NCBI RefSeq assembly: GCF_024171605.1
Contig: NZ_JALKAA010000006.1
Location: forward strand, 62,001 to 126,000
DNA length: 64,000 nt
Direction: 5' to 3'
Source of the DNA: Pontibacter sp. HSC-36F09
Lineage (GTDB): Bacteria > Bacteroidota > Bacteroidia > Cytophagales > Hymenobacteraceae
Part shown: one piece after another, positions 1 through 8,409 of the stretch
How the letters are laid out: each line of letters starts with the position of its first letter
Position numbering within the stretch: the first letter of the stretch is position 1
Position numbers and translations under genes: made by a program
The notes under the pieces: model-generated
Told to the model about the DNA's origin: nothing
What the model saw: only the letters and a program-made list of their open reading frames with translations
Database searches by the model: none

Positions 1-71
1 AGCACTTCCTCCAGTCCACTGAGCGTTGTGGCAACTATATTGAAATTAACGCTCTGCTTTTGCTTCGCCAT
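1..71 (-). CDS. THUMP-domain class I SAM-dependent RNA methyltransferase, N-terminal fragment (runs off the window)
   Basis: The first 71 bases read leftwards from an ATG at 71-69 give 23 complete codons beginning MAKQKQSVNFNIVATTL and then SGLEEVL, cut by the window edge. The stretch NIVATTLSGLEEVL is the typical opening of THUMP/RlmL-like RNA methyltransferases, which methylate guanines of 23S rRNA and whose THUMP domain binds RNA. Only the extreme N-terminus is visible, so the assignment rests on this short match and no catalytic motif can be checked. The gene is divergent from murB and the two share the 290-base intergenic region. Confidence 0.6.
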   Translation of the reverse strand, partial: MAKQKQSVNFNIVATTLSGLEEV

Positions 72-312
72 TTGCTATACCTGTTAAACCGCAAAAATAA
101 TGGTAATTTAGTTAAGAGTTAGGAGTTGTAATCAATTTAAGAGTTTGAGGCTTATTGTGGTGGTTTCTTTAGTAAGGAAAGAGTAAAAAAAAGTCGCTAT
201 ACCTGCTGGCATAGTGGTCAGCCACTCAGAATTAGCTTTAGCCTTTGCCTTGAGCTGAACATCATAAAACCCTATACCTATAGCTACATCGCCTCAACTC
301 TTAGCGCATAAC

Positions 313-345
313 TTTTAACTCTTATCTAAATAAAAACTATTTTTG
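313..345 (+). promoter_or_regulatory. Possible murB promoter
   Basis: TATTTTTG at 338-345 fits the Bacteroidota -7 consensus TAnnTTTG and lies 18 bases before the murB ATG. The matching upstream box is only a weak TTTT around 313-316. The rest of 72-337 holds two CTATACCTG motif copies (near 75 and 199) and no gene I can see. Confidence 0.35.
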
Positions 346-362
346 CCCGTAAATACCCGTTT

Positions 363-1379
363 ATGAAATTCGAGAAAGACTTTTCCCTTAAACCTTACAA
401 TACGTTTGGCATCGATGCCAGGGCCAGGCATTTTGCACGCTTCGACAGTGTGCAGGAATTGCAGGAACTGCTGCAGCGGCCGGAGGTGAAGGAAGAGCCG
501 AAGCTCATTTTAGGCGGGGGTAGTAACTTGCTGTTCACCAAAGATTTTGAAGGCATTGTGCTGCTCAATGGCATTAAAGGTATGGAAGTGCTGCGCGAAG
601 ACGGTGGCTATACCTACGTGCGGGCCGGTGGCGGTGAGAAGTGGCACGACCTGGTGCTCTATTGTCTTGAAAATGATCTGGGTGGCATTGAGAACATGTC
701 GCTTATACCTGGCACGGTGGGAGCCGCTCCCCTGCAGAACATTGGGGCCTATGGTGTAGAGCTAAAGGATGTGTTTGTAGAACTGGAAGCCGTGCAGCTC
801 GAGACCGGTCAGGTCCATACCTTCGACAAGGAGGCCTGCCAGTTCGGGTACCGTGAGAGCGTCTTCAAACACAGCCTGAAGGGACAGTATGTAGTAACGA
901 GCGTGACCCTGCGTCTTCGTAAAAACCCAGAGTTGAATACCACTTATGGCGCTATCCAGACCACACTGCAGGAGATGCAGGTGCTACAGCCAACCATACA
1001 TGATGTAAGCGCTGCCGTTTGCCATATCCGCCGCAGCAAACTTCCCGACCCGGCCCAGATTGGCAATGCCGGCAGTTTTTTCAAAAACCCGGAAATTCCG
1101 CTGCTCCTCTTTGATGTGCTCAAGGAAAAACACCCTGATATGCCGGCCTACCCTGTGTCTGAGACCAGTGTGAAAGTGCCTGCTGGCTGGCTGATTGAGC
1201 AATGTGGCTGGAAAGGAAAGATGATCGATAACTACGGCGTGCACAAAAACCAGGCGCTGGTGCTGGTAAACTATGGTGGTGCAAAAGGCGAAAACCTGTT
1301 GCAGCTGGCACACGATATCATTCAGTCGGTACAGGAGAAATTCGGTATTTCGCTGCACCCGGAGGTAAACATTATCTAA
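363..1379 (+). CDS. murB: UDP-N-acetylenolpyruvoylglucosamine reductase
   Basis: MurB reduces UDP-GlcNAc-enolpyruvate to UDP-MurNAc with NADPH, through bound FAD, in the cytoplasmic phase of peptidoglycan synthesis. The 338-residue protein has the FAD-binding GGGSN at residues 51-55, the IPGTVGAAPLQNIGAYG loop of the FAD domain, the substrate-binding segment FGYRESVFK, the catalytic Ser region GNAGSFFKNP and the C-terminal Glu in HPEVNII. The length and the extra Tyr loop match the E. coli-like type I MurB rather than the shorter type II. It starts at the only plausible ATG, 17 bases after a possible -7 box, and is followed by an unrelated lipoprotein gene, so it appears monocistronic. The identification is secure. 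Confidence 0.97.
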   Translation: MKFEKDFSLKPYNTFGIDARARHFARFDSVQELQELLQRPEVKEEPKLILGGGSNLLFTKDFEGIVLLNGIKGMEVLREDGGYTYVRAGGGEKWHDLVLYCLENDLGGIENMSLIPGTVGAAPLQNIGAYGVELKDVFVELEAVQLETGQVHTFDKEACQFGYRESVFKHSLKGQYVVTSVTLRLRKNPELNTTYGAIQTTLQEMQVLQPTIHDVSAAVCHIRRSKLPDPAQIGNAGSFFKNPEIPLLLFDVLKEKHPDMPAYPVSETSVKVPAGWLIEQCGWKGKMIDNYGVHKNQALVLVNYGGAKGENLLQLAHDIIQSVQEKFGISLHPEVNII

Positions 1380-1480
1380 GCATCAGGACTTCCGGGAGGC
1401 GCTAAAATTTTTATTTAACTTCCCTAACTTATTTAAACAGGCTGCGATATATAGGGTAGACTATAATAGCTTACAACCCT

Positions 1481-1918
1481 ATGAAAATTTATATACTGCG
1501 TTACCTCCTGTTATTTCTGGCGCTTCCCCTTGTGCTGGCATCCTGTGACAAAGACGATCCTGAACCTACTAAAACTGACCTCGTTGTAGCACACGAATGG
1601 CAGGGAGAACGCGTGCTGGTCAATGGTTTTGACGTATCAGACCGCCCCGAGATCAAAGACATGCTGCTCGACATTAAGAGCACACGCCTGACCCTGCGCC
1701 GCGACGGCACTTACACCGCAGTATACGACCAGGCAGGCACCCCACAAACTACCACCGGAACCTGGGAATTCAAGGAAAATGAAACAATCATCTACTTCGA
1801 TCTGCTCGGCGACCTACAGATAGAAAGCCTGACTCCCACCAACATGGACCTGATCACCACCGTGAACCGCAACAACACAAGCTTCGATGCGAAGGTCCAG
1901 TTTGTGAAGAAAGACTAA
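1481..1918 (+). CDS. Small lipocalin-like lipoprotein (copy 1 of a tandem pair)
   Basis: A 145-residue predicted lipoprotein: hydrophobic signal residues 4-20, lipobox LASC with the lipidated Cys at about residue 22, then an acidic DKDDPEP tether. The mature part contains the pattern W-(20-30 residues)-R/K-x-DGTY-(..)-GTWEF-(..)-I-Y/F, common in small Bacteroidota lipocalin-like domains of unknown ligand. The next gene (2024-2455) has the same plan and the same GTWEF core, so the two are diverged tandem duplicates. It is probably anchored in the outer membrane or the inner face of the envelope; the DKDD segment after the Cys might affect surface export. No specific function can be assigned. 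Confidence 0.8.
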   Translation: MKIYILRYLLLFLALPLVLASCDKDDPEPTKTDLVVAHEWQGERVLVNGFDVSDRPEIKDMLLDIKSTRLTLRRDGTYTAVYDQAGTPQTTTGTWEFKENETIIYFDLLGDLQIESLTPTNMDLITTVNRNNTSFDAKVQFVKKD

Positions 1919-2023
1919 ATTCAGTAAGTTAGGGCTGGCTAATGCCCTTCGTGCGCCTTCATGACAGATTTTCCAGCGCAGGACAGGATCCATGTAATTT
2001 ATCTTTTACTATAAAATCATTCT

Positions 2024-2455
2024 ATGAGAATTCAAAAATTACTCACTTTCCTGTTTGCCTTGCTCCTGGTAACCAGCATGACCTCGTGCGACAAAGACAA
2101 GGACAAAGAGCCGACAAACAAAGACATATTAGCATCCAGCATCTGGAAAGGCGAATCTATCTGGGCCTATGGCAGCGATATTTCCGATCTGTTTATGGAT
2201 GAACTCGGTTATGACATCAAAAAGAACACAATTAAGTTTGACAAAGCGGGCACGTATGTGGACTCCTACGAGAGAACTTCGTTGAACGGCACCTGGGAGT
2301 TTGCGGATAATGACAAATCCATCATCTTTGATAAGGGAACCGAAGATGAGTACAAAGCAAGCGTACTGATGCTTACCGATAAAGAGCTTCGGATGGAGCA
2401 GACGCTAGAGGACGATGGTGAGTCCCTAACACTGGAGGTTCGATTCATACGATAA
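2024..2455 (+). CDS. Small lipocalin-like lipoprotein (copy 2 of a tandem pair)
   Basis: A 143-residue paralogue of the preceding gene. It has a signal peptide ending in lipobox MTSC, a lysine/aspartate-rich tether (DKDKDKEP), then DILASSIWKGE, a KAGTYVDSY strand and NGTWEFADN, which align with AHEWQGE, RDGTYTAVY and TGTWEFKEN of copy 1. The gap between copies is 105 bases, so co-transcription is possible. A strong hairpin directly after the stop ends the unit. The function is unknown; the fold is inferred to be a small lipocalin-like beta barrel. The start ATG is the one directly before the signal peptide. Confidence 0.8.
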   Translation: MRIQKLLTFLFALLLVTSMTSCDKDKDKEPTNKDILASSIWKGESIWAYGSDISDLFMDELGYDIKKNTIKFDKAGTYVDSYERTSLNGTWEFADNDKSIIFDKGTEDEYKASVLMLTDKELRMEQTLEDDGESLTLEVRFIR

Positions 2456-2460
2456 ACAAA

Positions 2461-2488
2461 AAAGGCTCCCTTGCAGGAGCCTTTTTTT
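2461..2488. terminator. Bidirectional hairpin terminator
   Basis: AAAGGCTCC at 2461-2469 pairs perfectly with GGAGCCTTT at 2476-2484, with loop CTTGCA and a seven-T run. A-runs on the left make it usable for the convergent mutS2 gene, whose stop codon lies at its right edge. Confidence 0.9.
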
Positions 2489-4883
2489 ATTTCAGTACAG
2501 CCAGGGTGGCACCATCGCCTCCCCTTTCCTCGGCCTCGCTGGCCAGGCTGACCACTTCCGGCACAGAGTACAGGTAGTCGCGCACGACTTGCCGCAGCAC
2601 TCCGTTACCACGTCCGTGCACGATCTTAATTTCAGGTATACCCAGCATAATTGCTTCGTCGGTGAAGTTCATTACTTTGTTTAAAGCATCTTCGGCATAC
2701 TCGCCCCGAATATCAATCGAAGAGCCAAAGTCGGCCATACGTTGCGTGATGTTCATGCCGCGGGTATAACCCTCTGCTGTTTCGGCTTTCTTTTGCTTTT
2801 TGGTCTGCGCCTCGGCTCGTTCCAGATTGTCCACCTTCACGATCGTTTTCAGACCACCGAACAACACCTCCGCAGTCTTACCTTTTATACCTACAATCTC
2901 TCCCACCGAATCCTGTCCGATCAGTGCTACCGTGTCGCCGGCTTTAAGTGGACCGCCGTTGCTGGCAATTCGCTTATGAGCAGGGCGCGGCTCTTCTTTG
3001 CGCACCTTTTCGGTGGCAAATTCTTCGAGTTCGCGGCGGGCCAGTTTGGTCTGCTCCTTCTCGGCCTGACTTTGCTTGATTTGCTGGATGGTAGCCTCGA
3101 TCTTCTGGTTGGCATCTTTCAGCAGGAGTTTGGCCTTACCTTTGGCCTCACGCATCACATCCTGCTTGCTCTCCTCCAGGAAGTTCTTCAAGTCAGTATA
3201 CTCCTTTACATTGCGTTTCAGCTTCAGTTCCAGCGCTGTGGCTTCTTTCAGCTTCTTCTCCAATTCCTGCTTCTCTGTTTCGAGCTCCTCCAACAAGCGG
3301 TCGTAGCGAATCTTGTCTTTACCTACTAGACTGCTGGCCTTGTCTACGATATGCCTTGGCAGACCAATCTTACGGGCAATCTCAATTGCAAACGAAGAAC
3401 CCGGCTTCCCGATCTCCAGTTGGTAGAGCGGCTGCAGGTTTTTGTGATCGTAGCGCATGGCCCCGTTCACAATGCCCGGCGTACGCTCGGCGAAGTTCTT
3501 CAGGTTGGTATAGTGCGTTGTGATCACGCCAAACACCTTGCTGTCGTTGAGGTTCTGCAGCACGGCTTCGGCGATAGCACCGCCCAGCACGGGTTCTGTG
3601 CCTGTACCAAATTCATCTATCAGCACCAAACTCTTGCTATCGGCCACCGTCACAAACTTTTTCATGTTGGTGAGGTGCGAACTATAGGTACTCAGATCGT
3701 TTTCGATGGACTGCTCATCCCCGATATCGATGAAGATGTCGTGAAAAATACCAGCTTCCGAGTTATCAGTTACAGGTATAAGCATGCCGGTCTGCAGCAT
3801 GTACTGCACCAGGCCCACCGTCTTCAAGCTCACCGATTTACCACCTGCGTTCGGGCCGGAAATCAGCAGGATGCGCTGCTCGCGGGTCAGTTCCAGATCC
3901 ATCGGCACTGTCGGTTTACCCAGTTGCTTATGCGACAGGTATAGCAGCGGGTGAATGGCTTCTTTCCAGGCGATGTGCGGGTACTTGTGCAGCTTCGGCA
4001 TCGTTGCCTCTATGCGTCTGGCAAAGGCCGCCTTGGCTCGTATAAAGTCCAGCAGGCCCAGGTATTGATAAGCTTTGCGCAACTCGGGTATAAAGTTGCG
4101 GAGCGTATTGGTCAGCCCTACCAGTATGCGGATCAACTCGCGGTGGTAGGCATTCTCCAGGTCTTTGATGTCGTTGTTGAGTTCGAAAATAGACTCCGGC
4201 TCAATGTATACTGTCTGCCCCGTATTCGATTCGTCGTGGATCAAGCCTTTGATGCGGCGCTTGTGCTCGGCGATGACAGGTATAACCAAACGGCCACCGC
4301 GAATGGTTGGCTCGGCATCGCCGGGTGTCCAGCCTTCGTTTTTAGCGTGGCGCATGATCGAGCTGATCGTCTTACGCAATTGCCCCTGCTGCGCGATCAG
4401 GTCGCGCTTGTATCGCTGTAGCTCAGGCGAGGCGTCGTCGCGCACGGCACCGGCATCGTCCACTACTTTGTCGAGGGCAGCGATTAGGGAGCGCTCAACC
4501 ATGATATTAGCACCCAGGGCTTTCAGGGCTTCAAACTTACCCTCTTCAGTGCTGGAAATAAAGCGCTGTGAGTCGCGGATAGTGCGCAGCGACATTTTAA
4601 TTTCGAAGAAGGCCTGCACTTCCAGGAAAGTACCAGGTATAGCGGCCCGGTCGAGGTAGGCGGTTACATCGAAGTAATGCTGCAGCGGAATCTCGGCGTC
4701 GGACTCGAGCAGTTGTTTGAACTCGTTCGTTTGCTCCAGCAGGCGCTGCACCAGGTCATGGCGGTTCAGGAAGGTCATGCGGCTGACGAACTGTCGGCCA
4801 AGTGGGCTCAGGCAAAGTTCCGAAAGCATTTCGCGTACCTGCGCAAAGCCAATTTTTATTTCAAAGTTATCTGGATAGATCAA
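2487..4883 (-). CDS. mutS2: MutS2 family ATPase/endonuclease (RqcU-like)
   Basis: A 798-residue MutS2: MutS core and lever domains, Walker A GPNAGGKS near residue 345, Walker B LVLIDEFGTGTEP, a long charged coiled coil (about 510-640) and a C-terminal Smr domain from about residue 715 with IDIRG and IVHGRGNG. MutS2 proteins lack the mismatch-recognition domain of MutS; family members act on collided ribosomes and suppress recombination, and the Smr domain is a nuclease. LDLRG, the usual Smr motif, is IDIRG here, a conservative change. The start is a TTG at 4883-4881 (reads IYPDNFEIKIGF, the usual N-terminus of Bacteroidota MutS2); no ATG fits. The gene carries six AGGTATA motif copies. Confidence 0.95.
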   Translation of the reverse strand: MIYPDNFEIKIGFAQVREMLSELCLSPLGRQFVSRMTFLNRHDLVQRLLEQTNEFKQLLESDAEIPLQHYFDVTAYLDRAAIPGTFLEVQAFFEIKMSLRTIRDSQRFISSTEEGKFEALKALGANIMVERSLIAALDKVVDDAGAVRDDASPELQRYKRDLIAQQGQLRKTISSIMRHAKNEGWTPGDAEPTIRGGRLVIPVIAEHKRRIKGLIHDESNTGQTVYIEPESIFELNNDIKDLENAYHRELIRILVGLTNTLRNFIPELRKAYQYLGLLDFIRAKAAFARRIEATMPKLHKYPHIAWKEAIHPLLYLSHKQLGKPTVPMDLELTREQRILLISGPNAGGKSVSLKTVGLVQYMLQTGMLIPVTDNSEAGIFHDIFIDIGDEQSIENDLSTYSSHLTNMKKFVTVADSKSLVLIDEFGTGTEPVLGGAIAEAVLQNLNDSKVFGVITTHYTNLKNFAERTPGIVNGAMRYDHKNLQPLYQLEIGKPGSSFAIEIARKIGLPRHIVDKASSLVGKDKIRYDRLLEELETEKQELEKKLKEATALELKLKRNVKEYTDLKNFLEESKQDVMREAKGKAKLLLKDANQKIEATIQQIKQSQAEKEQTKLARRELEEFATEKVRKEEPRPAHKRIASNGGPLKAGDTVALIGQDSVGEIVGIKGKTAEVLFGGLKTIVKVDNLERAEAQTKKQKKAETAEGYTRGMNITQRMADFGSSIDIRGEYAEDALNKVMNFTDEAIMLGIPEIKIVHGRGNGVLRQVVRDYLYSVPEVVSLASEAEERGGDGATLAVLK

Positions 4884-5047
4884 TTGTTATCTCTTAGATT
4901 TAGGGCAAATTTAGCATATTATAACAAGTAAAGGTGCTGCTTTCGTTCGCTGTGGTTTTATAAATTGTTGGGAATTAAAATTGTTTAAGGCTAATTCTCT
5001 GATGCATGGTTTGGTATGAAAGCCTGCAAGCAATTGACCTAATCCTG

Positions 5048-5137
5048 CCCCTCCCAAGAGGGGAATATCAATGAACGATTTTTCGTGCACAATTAGAGCA
5101 GGTTTGGTGCACGATTCGGACAGGTCGCGACCTGTCC
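5048..5137. repeat. Intergenic repeat block with a 20-base perfect palindrome
   Basis: The 350-base gap between mutS2 and the YhcH gene contains a small hairpin (CCCCTC/GAGGGG, 5048-5063) and a perfect palindrome, GGACAGGTCGCGACCTGTCC, at 5118-5137. The 15 bases CACGATTCGGACAGG at 5110-5124 recur inverted near 14052-14066 in another gene-poor gap. This pattern fits a dispersed intergenic repeat family; the rest of the gap shows no gene. Confidence 0.6.
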
Positions 5138-5235
5138 CTACAATGAAACGATGCTGTGTAGCACCACGACTTTATGGTATAACTTCGCTACAATCAAACT
5201 CTTTAACTCTTAAACTTTTTAACTCCCAAACTCAT

Positions 5236-5706
5236 ATGGTTCTCGACAAACTTACCAACGCCGACCGCTATACCTGCATGCACCCGCTTTTTGCGCAGGC
5301 TTTCCAGTTTTTGCAGGAAGCTGACCTGATGACGCTCCCGCTTGGGCAAAAAGCAATTGTGGGCAAAGACTTATTTGCGATCATCTCCGATGGCAGCGGT
5401 ATACCTGAGTCGGACGCCAAAATAGAGGTGCACCGCCGCTACATCGACATACAGTTCGTAATTGAAGGCACCGACCACATGGGCTGGAGAGATCTGGCGC
5501 TGTGCAGCGAGCCCAACGACCCGTATACCGACGAACGGGATGCTGCTTTCTTTCCGGACAAACCTGCTTTCTGGTTTGATGTGCCGGCTGGTTCCTTCAC
5601 CATTTTTTACCCCGACGATGCCCACGCTGCCATGATCACAGAAAAGAATGTACGCAAGGTGGTGCTGAAGATTGCCGTGAGGCCGGAAGGCCCTGTAGAG
5701 GTATGA
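5236..5706 (+). CDS. YhcH/YjgK/YiaL family cupin-like protein (DUF386)
   Basis: 156 residues from the ATG at 5236. The reading frame stays open further upstream, but that part reads through the palindromic repeat and looks non-coding. Family hallmarks are EVHRRYIDIQFVIEG at about residues 63-77 and the C-terminal YPDDAHAAM segment, which supply metal-binding Glu/His residues of a cupin-like fold. E. coli relatives are linked to sialic acid and sugar-acid operons and may help process sugar anomers; no sugar genes are adjacent here, so the substrate is unknown. Its stop codon overlaps the next start (ATGA), implying translational coupling. Confidence 0.88.
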   Translation: MVLDKLTNADRYTCMHPLFAQAFQFLQEADLMTLPLGQKAIVGKDLFAIISDGSGIPESDAKIEVHRRYIDIQFVIEGTDHMGWRDLALCSEPNDPYTDERDAAFFPDKPAFWFDVPAGSFTIFYPDDAHAAMITEKNVRKVVLKIAVRPEGPVEV

Positions 5707-6416
5707 AAAAGCTAGCCTCTTTGCTGGCCTTTCTCTGTCTGGCTACCGCAGCTAGCGCACAATCACAGCCTGACTCGCTCAAAAATCGCGCGTTTGGGAG
5801 TTATATTTTCATTCCTGTTGAATTCCCGATCATCGACAACAAGGGCTTTGAGAATGCGGTGGCTGCAGCCGGATTACCGGATGCTAAGCAGCCGCCTGCG
5901 ACCTTAGGTATTGGGTTCCAGTTCTACGCGAACCGCGGCATCAGCACGATTTCTTTTGCAAAAGGTACCCGCAGAAAAGAGAAAGATACCTATCTGACGG
6001 AAATGGAATACCGATCATTCTCCTTCAACTTCGGTTATGACCTGACCAAAAGCCATCGGTATGCGCTATACCCATACCTGGGCTTCAAGGGCAATGGACT
6101 CAACTACCTGTACCGCGAGAAACTAGATGAGACGACAGACCTGGAAGATTACCTGGAAAATGACCTGCAGTATAAGGAAATTCACAACTCGAGAGCACAT
6201 CTGGACTTGGGGTTCGGCTTTGCCAGACAGTCTTTTTATCTGATCAATGCCCGGGTAGGCTATCTCGTTCCACTCGAAAAATCACGCTGGACCATCAACG
6301 ACTACCTGCACCTGAGTGCTGCGCCAGGTACCAGGTATAGGTTCTACTTTTCGCTCAACATCGGCTTTGGCGCAATCTTCACCGAAGACGATGTCAGAAG
6401 AAGGTACAGCAATTAA
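5703..6416 (+). CDS. Secreted or outer-membrane hypothetical protein
   Basis: 237 residues with a clear signal peptide (MKKLASLLAFLCLATAASA, cleavage before QSQ). The mature part is rich in alternating aromatic strands such as YALYPYLGFKG and YRFYFSLNIGFGA, as in small outer-membrane beta barrels or periplasmic beta proteins. I do not recognise a specific family. The start overlaps the YhcH stop by four bases, so the two are probably co-expressed. The 3' end overlaps the convergent serine hydrolase gene by four bases, leaving no room for a separate terminator. Confidence 0.75.
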   Translation: MKKLASLLAFLCLATAASAQSQPDSLKNRAFGSYIFIPVEFPIIDNKGFENAVAAAGLPDAKQPPATLGIGFQFYANRGISTISFAKGTRRKEKDTYLTEMEYRSFSFNFGYDLTKSHRYALYPYLGFKGNGLNYLYREKLDETTDLEDYLENDLQYKEIHNSRAHLDLGFGFARQSFYLINARVGYLVPLEKSRWTINDYLHLSAAPGTRYRFYFSLNIGFGAIFTEDDVRRRYSN

Positions 6417-7465
6417 CGGGTCAGTTTCAGCAAGTCTCTAATCAGACCCGACTCTGTTTTGAGTATAGGGAATTGGTCTAATACATCCAGAAAGCCAGTC
6501 AACAGATGCGGATTGTCGGCTATATTTGAGAAGCAGGCGATCAGCACATCGTTTTCAGGTATACGGATGACGAGATTGCTGAAGCCGCTGGTGTTGCCGG
6601 TGTGGTACATTTCCAGTCCTCCCGATTTGCGTCGGCTGAAGAACCAGCCCATCCCATAGAAGCCATTCGTATAGTCAGGTATAGGTACGTATACCTGTTC
6701 CAGCGCAGGTGCCATACCTGATTGCTGACTGAGCGCCCGGTGCCACCGATCGTAGTCCCGAACGGAGGTATAGATACAGCCGTCGCCTTTGGTAGCCGTG
6801 CAGCTGCCCTGGTCAGCCAGAACGATATCGCCCACCTCATTTCGTGCATAGCCCATCGCACGCGCAGGTATAGCCTTGCCCATTCCGTAAAGCATGGTGT
6901 GGTCCATACCGAGTGGCTCAAAAATCCGCTGTTGCAAGAAATCGGCGTAAGCTATACCTGACACCTGCTCCACCACCAGCGCCAGCAGCACGTAGCCGGT
7001 GTTGCTATACCTGTATTGGGTATCGGGTGCGAAGTAGGTCTTAGATTGAGCGGCTGCAATTGCCAGCACTTCTTCATCGCTGATCTGCCAGTCGGGTTGC
7101 TCTTCTACAAACTCCTCATAATCCAGCAGGCCGGAGGTATGGCAGAGCAAATGCCGCAATTTCACCTGTGCTCCTATACCTGCCGGGAACGTTGGGAAGA
7201 ACTGCTGCAGGGTATCGTCGTAAGACAAGCGCCCCTCCTGCTCCAGCAGCTGAATGCACATTGCCGTAAACTGCTTGCTCATAGAAGCTAACCGGAAAGT
7301 GGTGTCGGGTGTAATCCGTTCGCCGGTGGAAAGATCGGCTATACCTATACCGCCTGCATACAGCTCCTCACTGGCCACTGAAACCAGCATTGCTGCGCCA
7401 GGACCATCGGAGGTATAACAACTGCTCAGGTGCTCGTCTAACGCTTTTTTTAAATGCTGTAGCAT
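6413..7465 (-). CDS. Serine hydrolase, beta-lactamase class C family
   Basis: A 350-residue beta-lactamase/penicillin-binding-protein-fold hydrolase. The SxxK motif is SMSK with the nucleophile Ser61 and Lys64, the YxN motif is YSN in QYRYSNTGYVL, and the KTG equivalent is HTG in YHTGNTSGFSN, as in esterases and D-aminopeptidases of the family. No signal peptide is visible (MLQHLKKALDEHL), which is unusual for cell-wall-acting members and points to a cytoplasmic esterase or peptidase. The substrate is unknown. The gene is dense in CTATACCTG motif copies (about ten in 1 kb). It lies 23 bases downstream of the TIGR02757 gene and may be co-transcribed with it. Confidence 0.9.
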   Translation of the reverse strand: MLQHLKKALDEHLSSCYTSDGPGAAMLVSVASEELYAGGIGIADLSTGERITPDTTFRLASMSKQFTAMCIQLLEQEGRLSYDDTLQQFFPTFPAGIGAQVKLRHLLCHTSGLLDYEEFVEEQPDWQISDEEVLAIAAAQSKTYFAPDTQYRYSNTGYVLLALVVEQVSGIAYADFLQQRIFEPLGMDHTMLYGMGKAIPARAMGYARNEVGDIVLADQGSCTATKGDGCIYTSVRDYDRWHRALSQQSGMAPALEQVYVPIPDYTNGFYGMGWFFSRRKSGGLEMYHTGNTSGFSNLVIRIPENDVLIACFSNIADNPHLLTGFLDVLDQFPILKTESGLIRDLLKLTR

Positions 7466-7488
7466 CGGAATTTGATTTGGGCTATACC

Positions 7489-8265
7489 TTAAAATTTCTC
7501 CTCCACCCCGAGTCCGAACAAAGCGTAGTCGTACTTTACCGGATCCTGTGGGTCGAAAGTGCGCAGGTGGTCGGTCAGTTCCTCGGCCGTTTGCCAGTCC
7601 ATGCCTTTGCGGGTGATCAGGCCAAGTCGGCGGGCCACCCGCTCCACATGCACATCGCAGGGACAGACCAGATCGGCAGGCTGCATGGTATGCCAGATTC
7701 CGAAGTCCACGCCGCCGTCAGCGGGGCGCACCATCCAGCGCAGGTACATGTTCAGGCGCTTGCAAGCCGACTTACGGGCCGGAGTGGAAATATGCTTGCG
7801 TGTGCGGTGCGGGGCATCCTCCAGACTAAAAACCAGGTTATGAAAATGCTCCAGCCGCTCTTTTTGTGTCCTGACCTCGTTCCGCTCTCCTGTAAAAGCC
7901 GTCTCCAGACTCTCGTGCTGCTGGTAGTACCATCGGAACCAGTGGATCAGGTATAGCAGGTCGGTATCGTTGAAAGTACGGTGTTTGAAGCCGAGAAATC
8001 TAGGCAGGTCCTGCTCCTGGTGCTGCAATATAAACTCGTGCGGGGCATTGTCCATCAGGTCCATCAGCTTCAGGCAGTTGTTGATGATCGTTTTGCGCTG
8101 CCCCCAGGCCAGGATGGACGCAAAAAAGCCACTGATCTCGATGTCCTGTTTTTTAGTGAAACGGTGGGGTATGGAGACCGGGTCGTTCGGAATAAAGTTG
8201 GGCTGGTTGTAGCGTGCTACCCGGTTGTCAAGGAGGGCTTTGATCTGAGCGATATCCTGTTTCAT
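7489..8265 (-). CDS. TIGR02757 family protein (DUF2400)
   Basis: 258 residues from the ATG at 8265, reading MKQDIAQIKALLDNRV. A GTG/TTG-type extension of 24 residues upstream exists, but its sequence (Cys/Leu/His-rich) does not look conserved. Recognisable segments are DPVSIPHRF, DIEISGFFASILAWGQRKTII, PHEF, the C-terminal LGLITRKGMDWQTAEELTDHLRTFDPQDPVKYD and the final FGLGV. The family is widespread in Bacteroidota and spirochaetes, is predicted cytoplasmic, and has no established biochemical role. The helical pattern recalls helix-hairpin-helix DNA glycosylases, but that is an inference. A hairpin terminator of the upstream LysM gene separates the two. Confidence 0.85.
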   Translation of the reverse strand: MKQDIAQIKALLDNRVARYNQPNFIPNDPVSIPHRFTKKQDIEISGFFASILAWGQRKTIINNCLKLMDLMDNAPHEFILQHQEQDLPRFLGFKHRTFNDTDLLYLIHWFRWYYQQHESLETAFTGERNEVRTQKERLEHFHNLVFSLEDAPHRTRKHISTPARKSACKRLNMYLRWMVRPADGGVDFGIWHTMQPADLVCPCDVHVERVARRLGLITRKGMDWQTAEELTDHLRTFDPQDPVKYDYALFGLGVEEKF

Positions 8266-8360
8266 GTGCTTGGTACGAGAAATGGCGCTATGCAAGTTAA
8301 GTAATATGCAGCAGGTAGCCCAGTTTTCAGCTGCCAACTGCAGGTATAAAACGGCAACAA

Positions 8361-8390
8361 AAAAGCCCAGACATCGCTGCCCGGGCTTTT
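8361..8390 (-). terminator. Hairpin terminator of the LysM gene
   Basis: AAAAGCCC at 8361-8368 pairs with GGGCTTTT at 8383-8390 across a 14-base loop. On the minus strand the stem is followed by a T-run, 20 bases after the LysM gene's stop. Confidence 0.85.
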
Positions 8391-8409
8391 TCTTTATCGC
8401 TATACCTGC

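Noticed and set aside
5071-5235. Upstream extension of the YhcH-family frame to an ATG at 5071
   Set aside because: The added 55 residues pass through the palindromic repeat and are not like any family N-terminus; the ATG at 5236 gives the normal family length.
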